This document shows, piece after piece, positions 19,801 to 28,647 of a DNA stretch of 64,000 bases. The stretch's first letter is position 1, and each line of letters begins with the position of its first letter. Under the pieces are notes generated by a model, which did no database searches, was not told where the DNA came from, and saw nothing but the letters and a program-made list of their open reading frames with translations. This DNA is from DRPG01 sp964655065 (lineage in GTDB: Bacteria > Myxococcota_A > UBA796 > GCA-2862545): positions 19,420 through 83,419 of the forward strand of contig CAZZLC010000030.1 in assembly GCA_964655065.1 (NCBI GenBank). The letters are read 5' to 3'. Position numbers and translations under genes: made by a program.

Positions 19801-19879
19801 GGTCGTGGGGCTGGAGGATCACACAGCCCTGCCTGGCCCAGTAGTTCTGCAGCTGCAGGATGACGTCCTGGAAGTTCAT
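16856..19879 (-). CDS. glyQS: Glycine--tRNA ligase, fused alpha and beta subunits
   Basis: A 1007-residue fusion of the tetrameric-type GlyRS subunits. The alpha part (about 1-290) begins MNFQDVILQLQNYWARQGC and includes YGENPNRLGHYYQFQ, GMEATQFTYFQQMGG and LTYGLERL. The beta part starts near GELIVELFTEELPA and ends with the anticodon-binding/DALR-like region. Separate glyQ and glyS genes are the norm in bacteria; single-chain forms occur in some lineages such as Chlamydiae. GGAG lies 7 nt before this ATG; 15 more codons are open upstream but lack homology. The next gene on the strand is ppdK. Confidence 0.95.
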   Translation of the reverse strand: MNFQDVILQLQNYWARQGCVILQPHDLMMGAGTFHPATTLRSLGPGRWNCAYVQPSRRPGDARYGENPNRLGHYYQFQVIMKPSPLDVQDLYLGSLEAIGIDLRQNDVRFVEDNWESPTLGAWGLGWEVWLNGMEATQFTYFQQMGGIPCKPVPAELTYGLERLTMSLQGVDNVYDLQWVEGVRYGDVFHVNEVQQSKYNFEESGEAGLFQEFELHAAECEQLVEKGLALPAFDRAIATSHVFNLLDARGAISVAERQRFIGRVRDLAVACVKVWHESTAQHDTPVQAPEPVAFVPDDAEPRGSGELIVELFTEELPATYVEPVTEGLRAGVLELIEGIEHGEVRTFGTPRRVAVTIASVAASRDEKTELVTGPPADRALDADGQPTKMALGFARGKGVGPEALQVVDGPKGKVVAVEVTTGGEATSELVSEGLDRVLQGLSFPGRTMTWAHGEVAFGRAVHKVNVVFDGVRVEGRALGLPFTNETVGHRLADDRRFSFRTIEEYESGLRARQVEPDVAIRRAQIEALLAKATEELGSDPIVDDELLDEVVHLVEAPTLVIGTFDADLLALPSRLLVETMKKNQRYFPVFKHGKLDHHFVVISNNPFGNAELIARGNAAVVRARFEDAKHFRREDLRHPLSHYAGTLGTMRWIRGLGDMGQKQQRVAALAERLAKRVGARAPLARRAGELSKADLVTQMVGEFPELQGHVGRLYAEAGGEDPEVALAIEEAYLPRSADDETARSAEGIAVGLADRLDTLVGCFGIGMIPKGGDPQGLRRATMGILRTALDRGLRLDLDELVQTGIEAFHEAVVADGERFGAWTKARGEGATPDDADALHQQLREFFAARYRAWATDGVVTSDLVDAVLAADAPADAVVWHAKVDALASLSGQAEFAEVMTTFKRVLNITRDVDAPSPSADQLDHDAERALLTAIEAVEDDIAEAVAALDFTQALHHILTLQRPVAELFDAVMIDDDDPDVRARRKGLLLRVARIFRSVADFSRISTR

Positions 19880-20069
19880 CGCCGTCTCCGGTGTGGGCCG
19901 TAAGCCATCTGGACTGCTCTGCAACTGACCAGGCGCCCTCCGGCCGACGTTCGCGGTGACGGTGGACAGGATGCTCGGGCATGGGTGCCTCGTGAGGGTC
20001 CGCGAGACGCGTGCGTCCGTAGCGGTCCCGCGAGCGTGCGGTGGTTACAACCGCCCGTCGGAGGAATCG

Positions 20070-21272
20070 ATGCGTCTGGTTGGCCTTGCCGTGCTTCTCA
20101 CCGCCTGCTCGGGCGACGCAAGCGACGACGGTCCGGGTCCGGGAGGGGTCGATACCGCCCCGCCGCCCTTGTCGTTCGACTTCGTCTCGCAGGTCCCGGT
20201 CACCTCGCTGACGTCCGAGATCAGCGAGGCCGCGGTCAAGGCTCACCAGGCCACGAACTTGCTCCTTTCCGCGCAGCGCCTGATCGTCGCCGACGAGAAG
20301 GTGCAGGACGAGCTTCGCTCCTTTGGTGGGGCGGGCGAGGTTCCCCGAGGCGCCTTCCAGTGCTGGACGCGGCCCCAGTTCCCTCAGTGGACGTTCACGC
20401 TGACGTTCGGCGACGCGTGTGGTCAGTTCGACATCGAGGGCGCGGCCGGCATTCGTCGCCATCCGCAGCAGCAGCTGCTCTTCAACTTCCAGAACTTCGC
20501 CATCCAGGGTCGGGAGATGTCGGGCACGCTGGGTCTCGACACGCTGGGCCGGGCCGAGGACGTGCCGTTCTCCTTCGTGGTCTACGACACGGAGCCCAAC
20601 GACCCCGGCCTCGACGCACGGACCGAGGTGGGGGTCACCCTCGGACCAGGCATACGGTCCGGCATCACGTTCGACGGCGGCGCGGCAGTCAGCTTCTCGA
20701 ACCAGACCTGGTCCGTGTGGGGCACCTCGAAGATCTCCGGCGACGACGAGCAGATCACGGTGGTCCACGGCGCGCGGTCCGCCGCCGAGGTCGCCCCCGA
20801 CGATCCTCCCGGGTCCGACGTCATTCGCTCGAGCCTCGACTGGCTCGAGTGCCGGTGCCCGACGTCGGGCGTCACCTCCCAGGAGATGCCGCTCGTGATC
20901 ACCGAGGCCACCATCGACATCGACGATCTCGAGGTCGAGCCCGACAACATCGACGACCCCACGCTCACCGTTCCGGTCGACGCGCGGGTCGACGGTCGCG
21001 GGATCCTCACCCACGTGGGGTGTGGCGAGTACGAGGTCGAGTACGAGGGCGAGCCGCTGCAGATCACGCTCGACAAGCAGCTCGTCTTCGCGGAGCTCCA
21101 GTTCGCCTGCGACACCCGGACCATCGACGATCCCGCGCGCTGCACGGCGTTCCAGCAGGCCCTGCTCCGGAACTCCGAGGATCTCGTGGTGGACGTGACG
21201 GCCCGGGACCTGCTCCGCACGGCGCGGAACAACGTCGTCCTGCAGCTCGACACCAACTGGTGCTCCTACTGA
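20070..21272 (+). CDS. Lipoprotein of unknown function
   Basis: A 400-residue protein with a lipoprotein signal, MRLVGLAVLLTACSG; lipobox LTAC gives lipidated Cys13. A flexible Asp/Gly/Pro-rich stretch follows, typical of surface lipoproteins in Myxococcota-like genomes, then an acidic beta-rich domain with several cysteines (QCWTRP, ECRCPTS, HVGCGEYEV). GGAGGA precedes the ATG. No family recognised. The last 7 nt overlap the convergent coaX gene. The 190-bp region upstream is shared with divergent glyQS and shows no clear promoter. Confidence 0.75.
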   Translation: MRLVGLAVLLTACSGDASDDGPGPGGVDTAPPPLSFDFVSQVPVTSLTSEISEAAVKAHQATNLLLSAQRLIVADEKVQDELRSFGGAGEVPRGAFQCWTRPQFPQWTFTLTFGDACGQFDIEGAAGIRRHPQQQLLFNFQNFAIQGREMSGTLGLDTLGRAEDVPFSFVVYDTEPNDPGLDARTEVGVTLGPGIRSGITFDGGAAVSFSNQTWSVWGTSKISGDDEQITVVHGARSAAEVAPDDPPGSDVIRSSLDWLECRCPTSGVTSQEMPLVITEATIDIDDLEVEPDNIDDPTLTVPVDARVDGRGILTHVGCGEYEVEYEGEPLQITLDKQLVFAELQFACDTRTIDDPARCTAFQQALLRNSEDLVVDVTARDLLRTARNNVVLQLDTNWCSY

Positions 21273-22042
21273 CGGTCCTCGGAGGGGCGGTTCCGGCGGT
21301 ACAGCCGGGCGAGGCCCCGGAGCGTCAGGTGTCCATCGACGACGTCGATGCGCTCGGACACGGTGGAGATGAGGTGGGCGTACCCACCTGTGGCGATCAC
21401 CCTCGCCCCCGGTAGCTCCGTGGCGATGCGGTCCACGATGGCGTCGACGAGCCCCGCGTACCCGTAGAGAAGGCCCGACTGCACGGCGTGGACGGTGTTC
21501 CGGCCGATGACGCTCGGCGGCGGCTTCAGCTCGACCCGTGGCAGCTGTGCAGTCCGGTCGAACAGGGCCTCCTCGCTGATGCGGAGTCCCGGCGCGATCA
21601 CGCCGCCGACATAGGCGTTGGACCCGTCGATGCAGTCGAAGGTGGTCGCGGTGCCGAAGTCGACGACGATCGCCGGGCCCCCACCCATCGCGATCGCGGC
21701 GACCGCGTTCACGATGCGATCCGCCCCGACTTCTCGCGGATTGTCGGTTCGGATCGGCATGCCGGTCTTGATCCCCCGACCGACGACCAGGCACTCGACG
21801 GACAGGTAGCGGAGGCAGGCCTTCTGCACCGTGTAGACCTGACTCGGCACCACCGAGGAGCAGATCGCTCCTTCCAGGTCTTCGGCCTGGATCCGGGCGT
21901 GGTCGAAGAGCTGGAGCCACAGCGCGCCGAGCTCGGCCGTGGTGCGGGGGGCCGTGGTGAGACGCCAGGTGAACCGCACGTCGTCGCCCTCGAGGACGCC
22001 GAGCATCGTGTTGGTGTTGCCAACGTCGATGACGACAATCAT
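21266..22042 (-). CDS. coaX: Type III pantothenate kinase
   Basis: A 258-residue enzyme phosphorylating pantothenate in the first step of CoA synthesis. The ASKHA-fold phosphate motifs are clear: DVGNTNTMLGV at the N-terminus, VVDFGTATTFDCI mid-protein and VIGRNTVHAVQSG. Length matches CoaX (about 255). Type III kinases are insensitive to CoA feedback, unlike CoaA. The gene is convergent with and overlaps the lipoprotein gene by 7 nt and is divergent from the retropepsin/TPR gene 53 bp away. Confidence 0.93.
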   Translation of the reverse strand: MIVVIDVGNTNTMLGVLEGDDVRFTWRLTTAPRTTAELGALWLQLFDHARIQAEDLEGAICSSVVPSQVYTVQKACLRYLSVECLVVGRGIKTGMPIRTDNPREVGADRIVNAVAAIAMGGGPAIVVDFGTATTFDCIDGSNAYVGGVIAPGLRISEEALFDRTAQLPRVELKPPPSVIGRNTVHAVQSGLLYGYAGLVDAIVDRIATELPGARVIATGGYAHLISTVSERIDVVDGHLTLRGLARLYRRNRPSEDRQ

Positions 22043-22095
22043 GGCCTCTCCCAGGCGACTCCACCGGGCCGCCGACCAGGCTACCGTACGGTCAT

Positions 22096-24105
22096 ATGAC
22101 GTGCCTGCTGTGTTGCTTGGTCTCGTTCGCCCTCGCGAAGCCCAAGGCCTCGGAACCGCGTGAGTTCCGTGGACCCGATCGCAGCGAGGTCGACCTCCTT
22201 CGGCCGACCCGGGGGGCGCCGCGCATCTATGTGCAGGCGCAGCTGCCCGACGGCGAGCCCGGCCTGTTCCTCGTCGACACGGGCGCCGACATCTCGGTGC
22301 TCAGCGAGGCAGCGGCCGAGCGCCTCGGGATGACCGATCTCGAGGAGGGTGAGGTCTGGGGCCTGTCCGGCACGGCTCGGGTCCGCTTCGGAACGCTGCC
22401 GTCGCTCCAGGTTGGCGACATGCTGGTCACCGGCGTCCACGTGGCCGTCGGGGTGCCCGGCCTGCACGACAGGTTCGGCTACGTGCCGCTCGACGGATTG
22501 CTCGGCAACAACGTGTGGAGCCGCTTCACCGTCGAGCTCGACTATCCAGCCGACCTGATGGTGCTCCACGATCCGTCGAGCGTCCGGCTCCCGCGGGGCT
22601 CGGAGCCGATGTTCTTCCGGGGCCGCGCTCACATCGAGACGCCGATCGAGCTTCGGACCGCCGGCGACCGGCCCACCACGAAGAAGCTCGTGGCGCAGGT
22701 GGACACCGGCGCGAGCGATCTCACCCTCTGCGCGGCCACGGGGCAGCCCTTCGAGCGGGACTACACGCAGGGACTCGAGACGGTGCGCGGAATCGGCGCA
22801 TCGGAGACCCTGCCGCCCTTCCGGTTCCTGGAGATGACCCGAAGAATACCGCTTTCGTCCGTCAACATCGGCGGAGCGTCGGTGGAGCTCGGCCTCCCGG
22901 CCCGGTGGATGGCCTACGAGAACCGGCGCACCTCGACCTGCGGCGGCGGCATGAAAGCGCTGATCGGGCACGAGTACCTCGCAGGACACCGGGTGTGGCT
23001 GGACTACCGACGCGGACAGATCGCGCTGCGGAAGTCGCGGCGGACGCCCCGGCAGCTCAACGGCCACGAGGTCCTGTACGCGCAGGAGATCGCCGCCCGC
23101 GGCCGCCCCGTCGAGCGAGGACTGCTTCGCGCGAAGCTGCTTCTCGGACACGGCGAAGACGAAGCGGCGATCAAGGAGCTCCTCCGCTTCGTGCAGCTCG
23201 GCCCGGATGGAGCGAAGCGAGCCGAAGCGCGCGTGCTCCTGGCGAGAGTCTACCGCCACCGGGGTGAACACGACCAGGCCTGGGAGCTCCTCGACGACCT
23301 CGACCCGGGAATGCTCGTGGACCAGAAGCAGGTGGTCGGAACGGTCAACGGCCTGCTCCTCAACGGTCGAGCCGCCGACGCCCTGATGCTCGCCAAAGCG
23401 GCGGTGGAGTCGCGGCCCGACGACGGCTGGGCGCACGTTGCCCATGCAGACGTGATGCTGTTTCTCGGGCAGACCGAGCGCGCCCGGACCTCCCTGCTGA
23501 CCGCGGCGCGGCTGGAGCAGTACCGCGACGCGCACCTGCTGCGTCGAGCGCGCGTGGCGCTCGCAACCGGCGACCGGTACGGCTCGATGGCCCACATCCG
23601 CAAGCTGCTCGAGCTGTATCCGGGCGGAGGACCCTACCTTTGGTTCTACGCGATGCTGCTCGAGTCGGAGCTCGACACGGAGACGTTCCGCCTCGATCTG
23701 CGACGTGCGATGTCGCGACTGCACCCACACAGTCGGCCCTTCGACTTCCTCGTCGCTGCACACGCGATCCTGGGCGACGAGCCCCAGGTCGACCGTTGGC
23801 TCGCCGAAGGCCTCGCCCAGCACTGCGAGCCGATGGCGACGGGTCCCGAGCAGGACAACTGCACCGCGTGGTACCTCGCCCTGGCGTCTCGCCGGCTCGA
23901 CGACGCGCTGGTCCGGATCGACCGCGCGCTCGACAAGACAGGGGAACGCGCCGATTTTCTCGACACCAAGGCGATGGTGCACCTCGCCCGCGAGGAGTAC
24001 GACGAGGCGCGCAGGGCGGCTCGGCGGGCCGCGCGGCTGTCGCCGGACGACGTCTACATGCTCTGGCAGGCCGAGCGAATCGCCGAGGTCACGCTGGAGC
24101 GATAG
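22096..24105 (+). CDS. Secreted double retropepsin-like aspartyl protease with TPR repeats
   Basis: A 669-residue protein with a short hydrophobic N-terminus, MTCLLCCLVSFALA, probably a signal peptide. Two retropepsin-like units are present: FLVDTGADISVL (Asp61) and AQVDTGASDLTL (Asp203), each the D-T-G catalytic motif of clan AA proteases. Single-domain enzymes dimerise to build one active site; a tandem copy could form it within one chain. From about residue 330 to the end there are helical tetratricopeptide-like repeats. Substrate unknown. It overlaps the end of convergent lipB by 17 bp. Confidence 0.75.
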   Translation: MTCLLCCLVSFALAKPKASEPREFRGPDRSEVDLLRPTRGAPRIYVQAQLPDGEPGLFLVDTGADISVLSEAAAERLGMTDLEEGEVWGLSGTARVRFGTLPSLQVGDMLVTGVHVAVGVPGLHDRFGYVPLDGLLGNNVWSRFTVELDYPADLMVLHDPSSVRLPRGSEPMFFRGRAHIETPIELRTAGDRPTTKKLVAQVDTGASDLTLCAATGQPFERDYTQGLETVRGIGASETLPPFRFLEMTRRIPLSSVNIGGASVELGLPARWMAYENRRTSTCGGGMKALIGHEYLAGHRVWLDYRRGQIALRKSRRTPRQLNGHEVLYAQEIAARGRPVERGLLRAKLLLGHGEDEAAIKELLRFVQLGPDGAKRAEARVLLARVYRHRGEHDQAWELLDDLDPGMLVDQKQVVGTVNGLLLNGRAADALMLAKAAVESRPDDGWAHVAHADVMLFLGQTERARTSLLTAARLEQYRDAHLLRRARVALATGDRYGSMAHIRKLLELYPGGGPYLWFYAMLLESELDTETFRLDLRRAMSRLHPHSRPFDFLVAAHAILGDEPQVDRWLAEGLAQHCEPMATGPEQDNCTAWYLALASRRLDDALVRIDRALDKTGERADFLDTKAMVHLAREEYDEARRAARRAARLSPDDVYMLWQAERIAEVTLER

Positions 24106-24766
24106 CGCCCGCCGGGGCCGAACTGTCGACCACCGCACCGTCCCAGGCACGGCCGAGACGACGGGCGAGCGCGTCGGCAAGCGGCAAGACCCAGTCCTCG
24201 ACAGGGGGACAGGGCTCGAGGTGGTCGGCCACGCGGGTCATCACGTCGGCCGTGAACCCGCAGGGACGCAGGGCCCCGAATCGCGCGAGATCGATGTCGA
24301 TGTTCAGCGCCAGCCCGTGCCAGGTGACCCAGCGCCGACAGGCGATGCCCACCGAACAGACCTTGAGGGGTAGGGGCTCGAACGGCAACCACACCCCGGT
24401 GTTTCGGGCATCGCGCTGGCCGCGGAGTCCGTGCAGGTCGAGGGTGTCGATGACCGCGTCCTCGAGTCGGCGCAAGTGCAGGTGCAGGTCTCGGTCCGCT
24501 CCCTCGAGCTTGACGATGGGGTAGGCGACGAGCTGCCCGGGGGCGTGCAGGGTGGACTGACCGCCGCGCTCCACCTCGATCACCTCGACGTCGGCTTCGA
24601 GTACGTCGTCGCCAGCGTCGCGTCCCCGGCCCACCGTGATCACGGGGGGGTGCTCGACGAGCAGCAGCCGGTCGCCGATCTCCTCCTCCGCACGAGCGTG
24701 GACCCAGCTCCGCTGCAGCTCGTGGACCTCGGAGTAGCCGCGACGGCCCAGCCAGTGGACCTTCAT
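24089..24766 (-). CDS. lipB: Octanoyl-[ACP]:protein N-octanoyltransferase
   Basis: A 225-residue enzyme that moves octanoate from acyl carrier protein to lipoyl domains of pyruvate/2-oxoglutarate dehydrogenase and GcvH. The signature RGGQSTLHAPGQLVAYP is present. Lys135 (LKVCSVG) and Cys169 (RPCGFTADVM) form the catalytic dyad and fall at the same numbers as in E. coli LipB. Its ATG overlaps the stop of the upstream membrane-protein gene by 4 nt. No lipA is adjacent. Confidence 0.94.
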   Translation of the reverse strand: MKVHWLGRRGYSEVHELQRSWVHARAEEEIGDRLLLVEHPPVITVGRGRDAGDDVLEADVEVIEVERGGQSTLHAPGQLVAYPIVKLEGADRDLHLHLRRLEDAVIDTLDLHGLRGQRDARNTGVWLPFEPLPLKVCSVGIACRRWVTWHGLALNIDIDLARFGALRPCGFTADVMTRVADHLEPCPPVEDWVLPLADALARRLGRAWDGAVVDSSAPAGAIAPA

Positions 24767-25251
24767 GGGTTGGCCGTCCAGCTCGCCCGGATCTCCACGC
24801 GCTCGCGGCCGTCGAACCGGACCTGGCGGAGCGCGTCGCGCAGGCACCCGTCGAGGGTGGCGCTCACGCCCGCGGCGACGGATTCGATGCGAAGGCCGGG
24901 CACCGCGAGTCGAGGACTCGGCCCGAGCTCCAGGACGAGCGACAACGGCTCGGGCACCACCCCGTGGACCCGCGCCGCCTCGACACAGGCCACGATGCCC
25001 TCGCGGTGGTCGTCCAGCGCCGCATCGACCGCGTCGGCAGTCAGACCGGGCGCGGCAGGACCGAGGTGACGGAGCTCGGCGATTCGGTCTCCCTCCTGGC
25101 TGACGGGCAGGCTCGCGAGCTCCGCCGCGGTGAGCTTCACCTTCGTGCTCGGCGCCTCGTCGGCCGCCCCCGAGCCGATGGCCCACCACGCGGCGCCCAA
25201 CGATGCCATCGCGGCGAGCACGCCTCCTCCCCACCAGATCCCGGGCCGCAC
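24763..25251 (-). CDS. Single-pass membrane protein coupled to lipB
   Basis: A 162-residue protein starting at GTG (VRPGIWWGGG) with GGAGG 4 nt upstream; an in-frame ATG at 25374 would add 41 residues but would run through a strong hairpin. One transmembrane helix (about 5-25) is followed by a soluble domain. This has an IVACVEAARVHG helix and a C-terminal pattern (LDGCLRDALRQVRFDGRERVEI) resembling TonB/AgmX-type C-terminal domains, with paired cysteines. That resemblance is suggestive only. The stop overlaps the lipB start (ATGA). Confidence 0.6.
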   Translation of the reverse strand: MRPGIWWGGGVLAAMASLGAAWWAIGSGAADEAPSTKVKLTAAELASLPVSQEGDRIAELRHLGPAAPGLTADAVDAALDDHREGIVACVEAARVHGVVPEPLSLVLELGPSPRLAVPGLRIESVAAGVSATLDGCLRDALRQVRFDGRERVEIRASWTANP

Positions 25252-25312
25252 GAAGCCTCCACGTTCTGCCGCCTCGTAACGTCGCACGGCTGGCGACCCG
25301 GAGGGGAGAAGA

Positions 25313-25339
25313 GCACGGCCGGGACCATCCCGGCCGTGC
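25313..25339 (-). terminator. Strong GC hairpin, probable terminator of the comM-recA unit
   Basis: Two 12-nt arms (25313-25324 and 25328-25339) are perfect reverse complements around a 3-nt loop. On the minus strand the stem is followed by TCTTCTC, a weak pyrimidine/T run. It lies 86 bp downstream of the small gene after recA and before the membrane-protein/lipB pair, the right place to end the comM-recA transcript. The T-run is imperfect, so efficiency is uncertain. Confidence 0.6.
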
Positions 25340-25425
25340 CGTGAAGAGGCGCCCGACCGAAAGCCGGACGCCACCTCTACGGATCGGGCAAGTGCCCGTC
25401 GACCCGCGTTCGGCGTTCCGGCGCC

Positions 25426-25719
25426 TCATCGCCGGTGGCTCGAGATGGGGCGGGGCTCGAACGGCAACCCGGCGCACGGCACGCCGGGCGGTAAGCTCAC
25501 GATCCACTCACGATGCGTTCGCCGCCACGCCCACCCCCCGAGCACGCGCGCCCGCGCGGCCCAGCGGCGGAACGTCTCGTGAGCGCCGTCGCGGGCCAGC
25601 GCCTCGGACGAGAACGGCCCGTGACGAACGCACCGACGCCCCCAGACGAGGAACCACCACCCGCCGTCGAGCTCGCGGAACGGATCCGACACGATGAACG
25701 CATGATCAGTCGTCTGCAC
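25426..25719 (-). CDS. Small hypothetical protein downstream of recA
   Basis: A 97-residue protein starting at GTG (VQTTDHAFIVSD). It is rich in Trp and Arg, with a DGGWWFLVWGRR segment and a GPFSSEALARDGA segment typical of small soluble proteins. No family recognised. It starts 18 bp after the recA stop on the same strand, suggesting that it is the last gene of comM-recA, and a hairpin terminator follows. Coding status is inferred from position and residue balance; the ribosome binding site is weak. Confidence 0.5.
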   Translation of the reverse strand: MQTTDHAFIVSDPFRELDGGWWFLVWGRRCVRHGPFSSEALARDGAHETFRRWAARARVLGGWAWRRTHREWIVSLPPGVPCAGLPFEPRPISSHRR

Positions 25720-25737
25720 TGCTCACTTGTACAGCAC

Positions 25738-26775
<1,038 letters not shown>

Positions 26776-26785
26776 AGAACCTCCT

Positions 26786-28267
26786 TCAGAGCTCGGTGGG
26801 TCGGAACGCCAGCGCGTCCCGTACGTGTTGGGACAGAATGTTGGCGGAACCCTCGAGATCCGCCACCGTGCGTGCGACCTTGAGGACTCGGGTCGCCGAG
26901 CGGCCGGAGAGCCCGTGGCGCTCGGCGCCCAGCACCAGAAGCTGCCGAGCCTCCTCGGTGAGACCAGCCCCCTGGTGGATCGCGTCCGCCGAGAGCCGAC
27001 CGTTGGGGGCGGGCTGGCCACGAGCGCGCTGACGCTCCCGAGCGGCCACCACCCGCTCGCGCACCACCGCACTCGACTCGCCCGGCGGCCCCTCGAACAG
27101 CTGGGTCGCCGTCAGCGCAGGCAGGTGGACGTGGAGGTCCACACGGTCGAGGAGCGGCCCGGAGAGGCGTTGCAGGTACCGCTGCACGACGGCATCGGTG
27201 CATCCGCACCCGGCGACACCCCGGAGGCCGCACGGGCAGGGGTTCGCGGCCATCACGAGCGTGATCGCGGCAGGGTGGGTGACGGCCCCACGAGCGCGCG
27301 ACAGCCTCACCACACCATCCTCCAGGGGCTGACGCAGCACCTCGATCACGGACCGCGAGAACTCGGGAGCTTCGTCGAGAAAGAGCACCCCGTTGTGGGC
27401 GAGGCTGACCTCGCCGGGCCGAAGCGAGCGGTCACCGACCATCGCCGCGACCGTCACGGAGTGGTGCGGAGACCGGAACGGACGATGGTTCAGGAGCTGC
27501 CCGTCCGCCAGCCGGCCCGCGACGCTGTGGATGCGCGTGGTCTCCAGCGCCTCGTCGAAGCCGAGCGGAGGCAGGATGGTGGGCAGACGCTGTGCGAGCA
27601 TGGACTTGCCACACCCTGGCGGCCCGAGGAGCAGCAGGTGGTGCCCCCCGGCGGCCGCGATCTCGAGCGCCCGTCGCGCTACGGCCTGGCCTCGCACCTC
27701 GCTGAGATCGACGCTGGCCGCCGGGGGCTGGGCCGGTGGCGCCCCGACTGGCTCGAGGGCCTTCCCGGACAACCAGCCCACGACCTCTTCGAGCGACCGC
27801 GCCCCCACGACCCGGGCGCCCGGCACGAGCATGGCCGCCGAGGCGCTCGACCGGGGCACCACGAGGGTGCGATCCAGGCGCCTGGCGAGCAACGCGAGCG
27901 ACAAGGCCCCCCGAACCGGCCGCAGCTGACCCGCGAGCGACAGCTCGCCTACCGCGAGGACCCGAGACAGCGCGTGCGCCTCGATCCGACCCGCGGCAGC
28001 CAGGATCCCCAGGGCCATCGGAAGATCGAGCGCGGTGCTCTCCTTGCGAACGTCAGCCGGCGCGAGGTTGACCACGATTCGCCGACGTGGGAACTCCTCG
28101 CCGGCACTCTGCAACGCGCTGCGCAGGCGCTCGCTGCTCTCCTTCACGGCGGAGGCGGCGAGTCCCACGATGCACACGCTGGGCAGTCGAGCCAGCAGAT
28201 CGACCTCGACCTCGATGGGGAGGGCCTCCACCCCCTCCAGCGCTCCCGACAGGACGGTGACCGCCAC
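26786..28267 (-). CDS. comM: ComM-family AAA+ / Mg-chelatase-like helicase
   Basis: A 493-residue protein starting at GTG (VAVTVLSGALEG) with GGAGGG upstream. The N-terminal ChlI-like domain (about 1-170) is followed by the AAA+ domain: Walker A GPPGCGKS (215-222), Walker B GVLFLDEAPEF, and the zinc-like cluster NPCPCGLRGVAGCGCTD. The C-terminal lid holds SGPLLDRVDLHVHL. ComM is a hexameric branch-migration helicase in natural transformation, so linkage to recA 10 bp downstream fits. A sigma-54-like motif lies 56-72 bp upstream. Confidence 0.92.
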   Translation of the reverse strand: MAVTVLSGALEGVEALPIEVEVDLLARLPSVCIVGLAASAVKESSERLRSALQSAGEEFPRRRIVVNLAPADVRKESTALDLPMALGILAAAGRIEAHALSRVLAVGELSLAGQLRPVRGALSLALLARRLDRTLVVPRSSASAAMLVPGARVVGARSLEEVVGWLSGKALEPVGAPPAQPPAASVDLSEVRGQAVARRALEIAAAGGHHLLLLGPPGCGKSMLAQRLPTILPPLGFDEALETTRIHSVAGRLADGQLLNHRPFRSPHHSVTVAAMVGDRSLRPGEVSLAHNGVLFLDEAPEFSRSVIEVLRQPLEDGVVRLSRARGAVTHPAAITLVMAANPCPCGLRGVAGCGCTDAVVQRYLQRLSGPLLDRVDLHVHLPALTATQLFEGPPGESSAVVRERVVAARERQRARGQPAPNGRLSADAIHQGAGLTEEARQLLVLGAERHGLSGRSATRVLKVARTVADLEGSANILSQHVRDALAFRPTEL

Positions 28268-28322
28268 CTGACCCTCCCTGTCGACCTCACGATCGACCGC
28301 TCGTGCGTTCGGAACCGCCCCC

Positions 28323-28339
28323 AGCGAGGATCGTGCCAA
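28323..28339 (-). promoter_or_regulatory. Sigma-54-like promoter of comM-recA
   Basis: On the minus strand the sequence TTGGCACGATCCTCGCT matches the -24/-12 consensus (YTGGCACG-RNNN-TTGCW) at all but one defined position, the second T of TTGC. The invariant GG and GC are present with correct spacing. Transcription would begin about 44 nt upstream of the comM GTG. No enhancer site or activator gene was identified, so this is sequence resemblance only. Confidence 0.45.
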
Positions 28340-28570
28340 GCGGACTCATTGGTCCAAGCACCACAATCCGGCGGACGGGCTGGACTGCGAGGCGCCGAAG
28401 ATGACGGAAGTCCCGACGTTCGTCACGCGTCGACGGCGAACCACCACCCGGGATCGAAGCGCGATCCCCGACGAGCGCGATCGCCCCTGAGATTGAAAGG
28501 AAACACTCGGGTTTCCCGAGCAACATCCCCAGCAACGAGCGAGTGGGCCCATGTCGGCCCCAGCGGGTGC

Positions 28571-28598
28571 TTGACGCCAACGCGAATGATCGTACGAT
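28571..28598 (+). promoter_or_regulatory. Sigma-70-type promoter
   Basis: TTGACG (28571-28576), a 16-bp spacer and TACGAT (28593-28598) give a good housekeeping promoter. The expected start is near 28605, about 43 nt before the ATG of the 153-residue hypothetical gene. The same architecture precedes the tRNA-Gly gene. Confidence 0.6.
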
Positions 28599-28647
28599 TA
28601 CGGGACTCAGCCGTCCCCTCGGACCAAGGTCGTACTCTGGTGAACGA

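Larger units (their letters stand above)
28268..28647. other. 380-bp divergent intergenic region
   Basis: This stretch between comM (minus) and the 153-residue hypothetical gene (plus) contains no convincing gene. Short open frames on the minus strand have shadow-like composition. It holds a sigma-54-like motif facing comM at 28323-28339 and a sigma-70-like promoter facing right at 28571-28598. Its middle part is less GC-rich than its surroundings and shows no repeat. Confidence 0.6.

Noticed and set aside
28287..28580. A 97-codon minus-strand frame between comM and the hypothetical gene.
   Set aside because: Poor residue balance, no ribosome binding site, and it covers the promoter elements.
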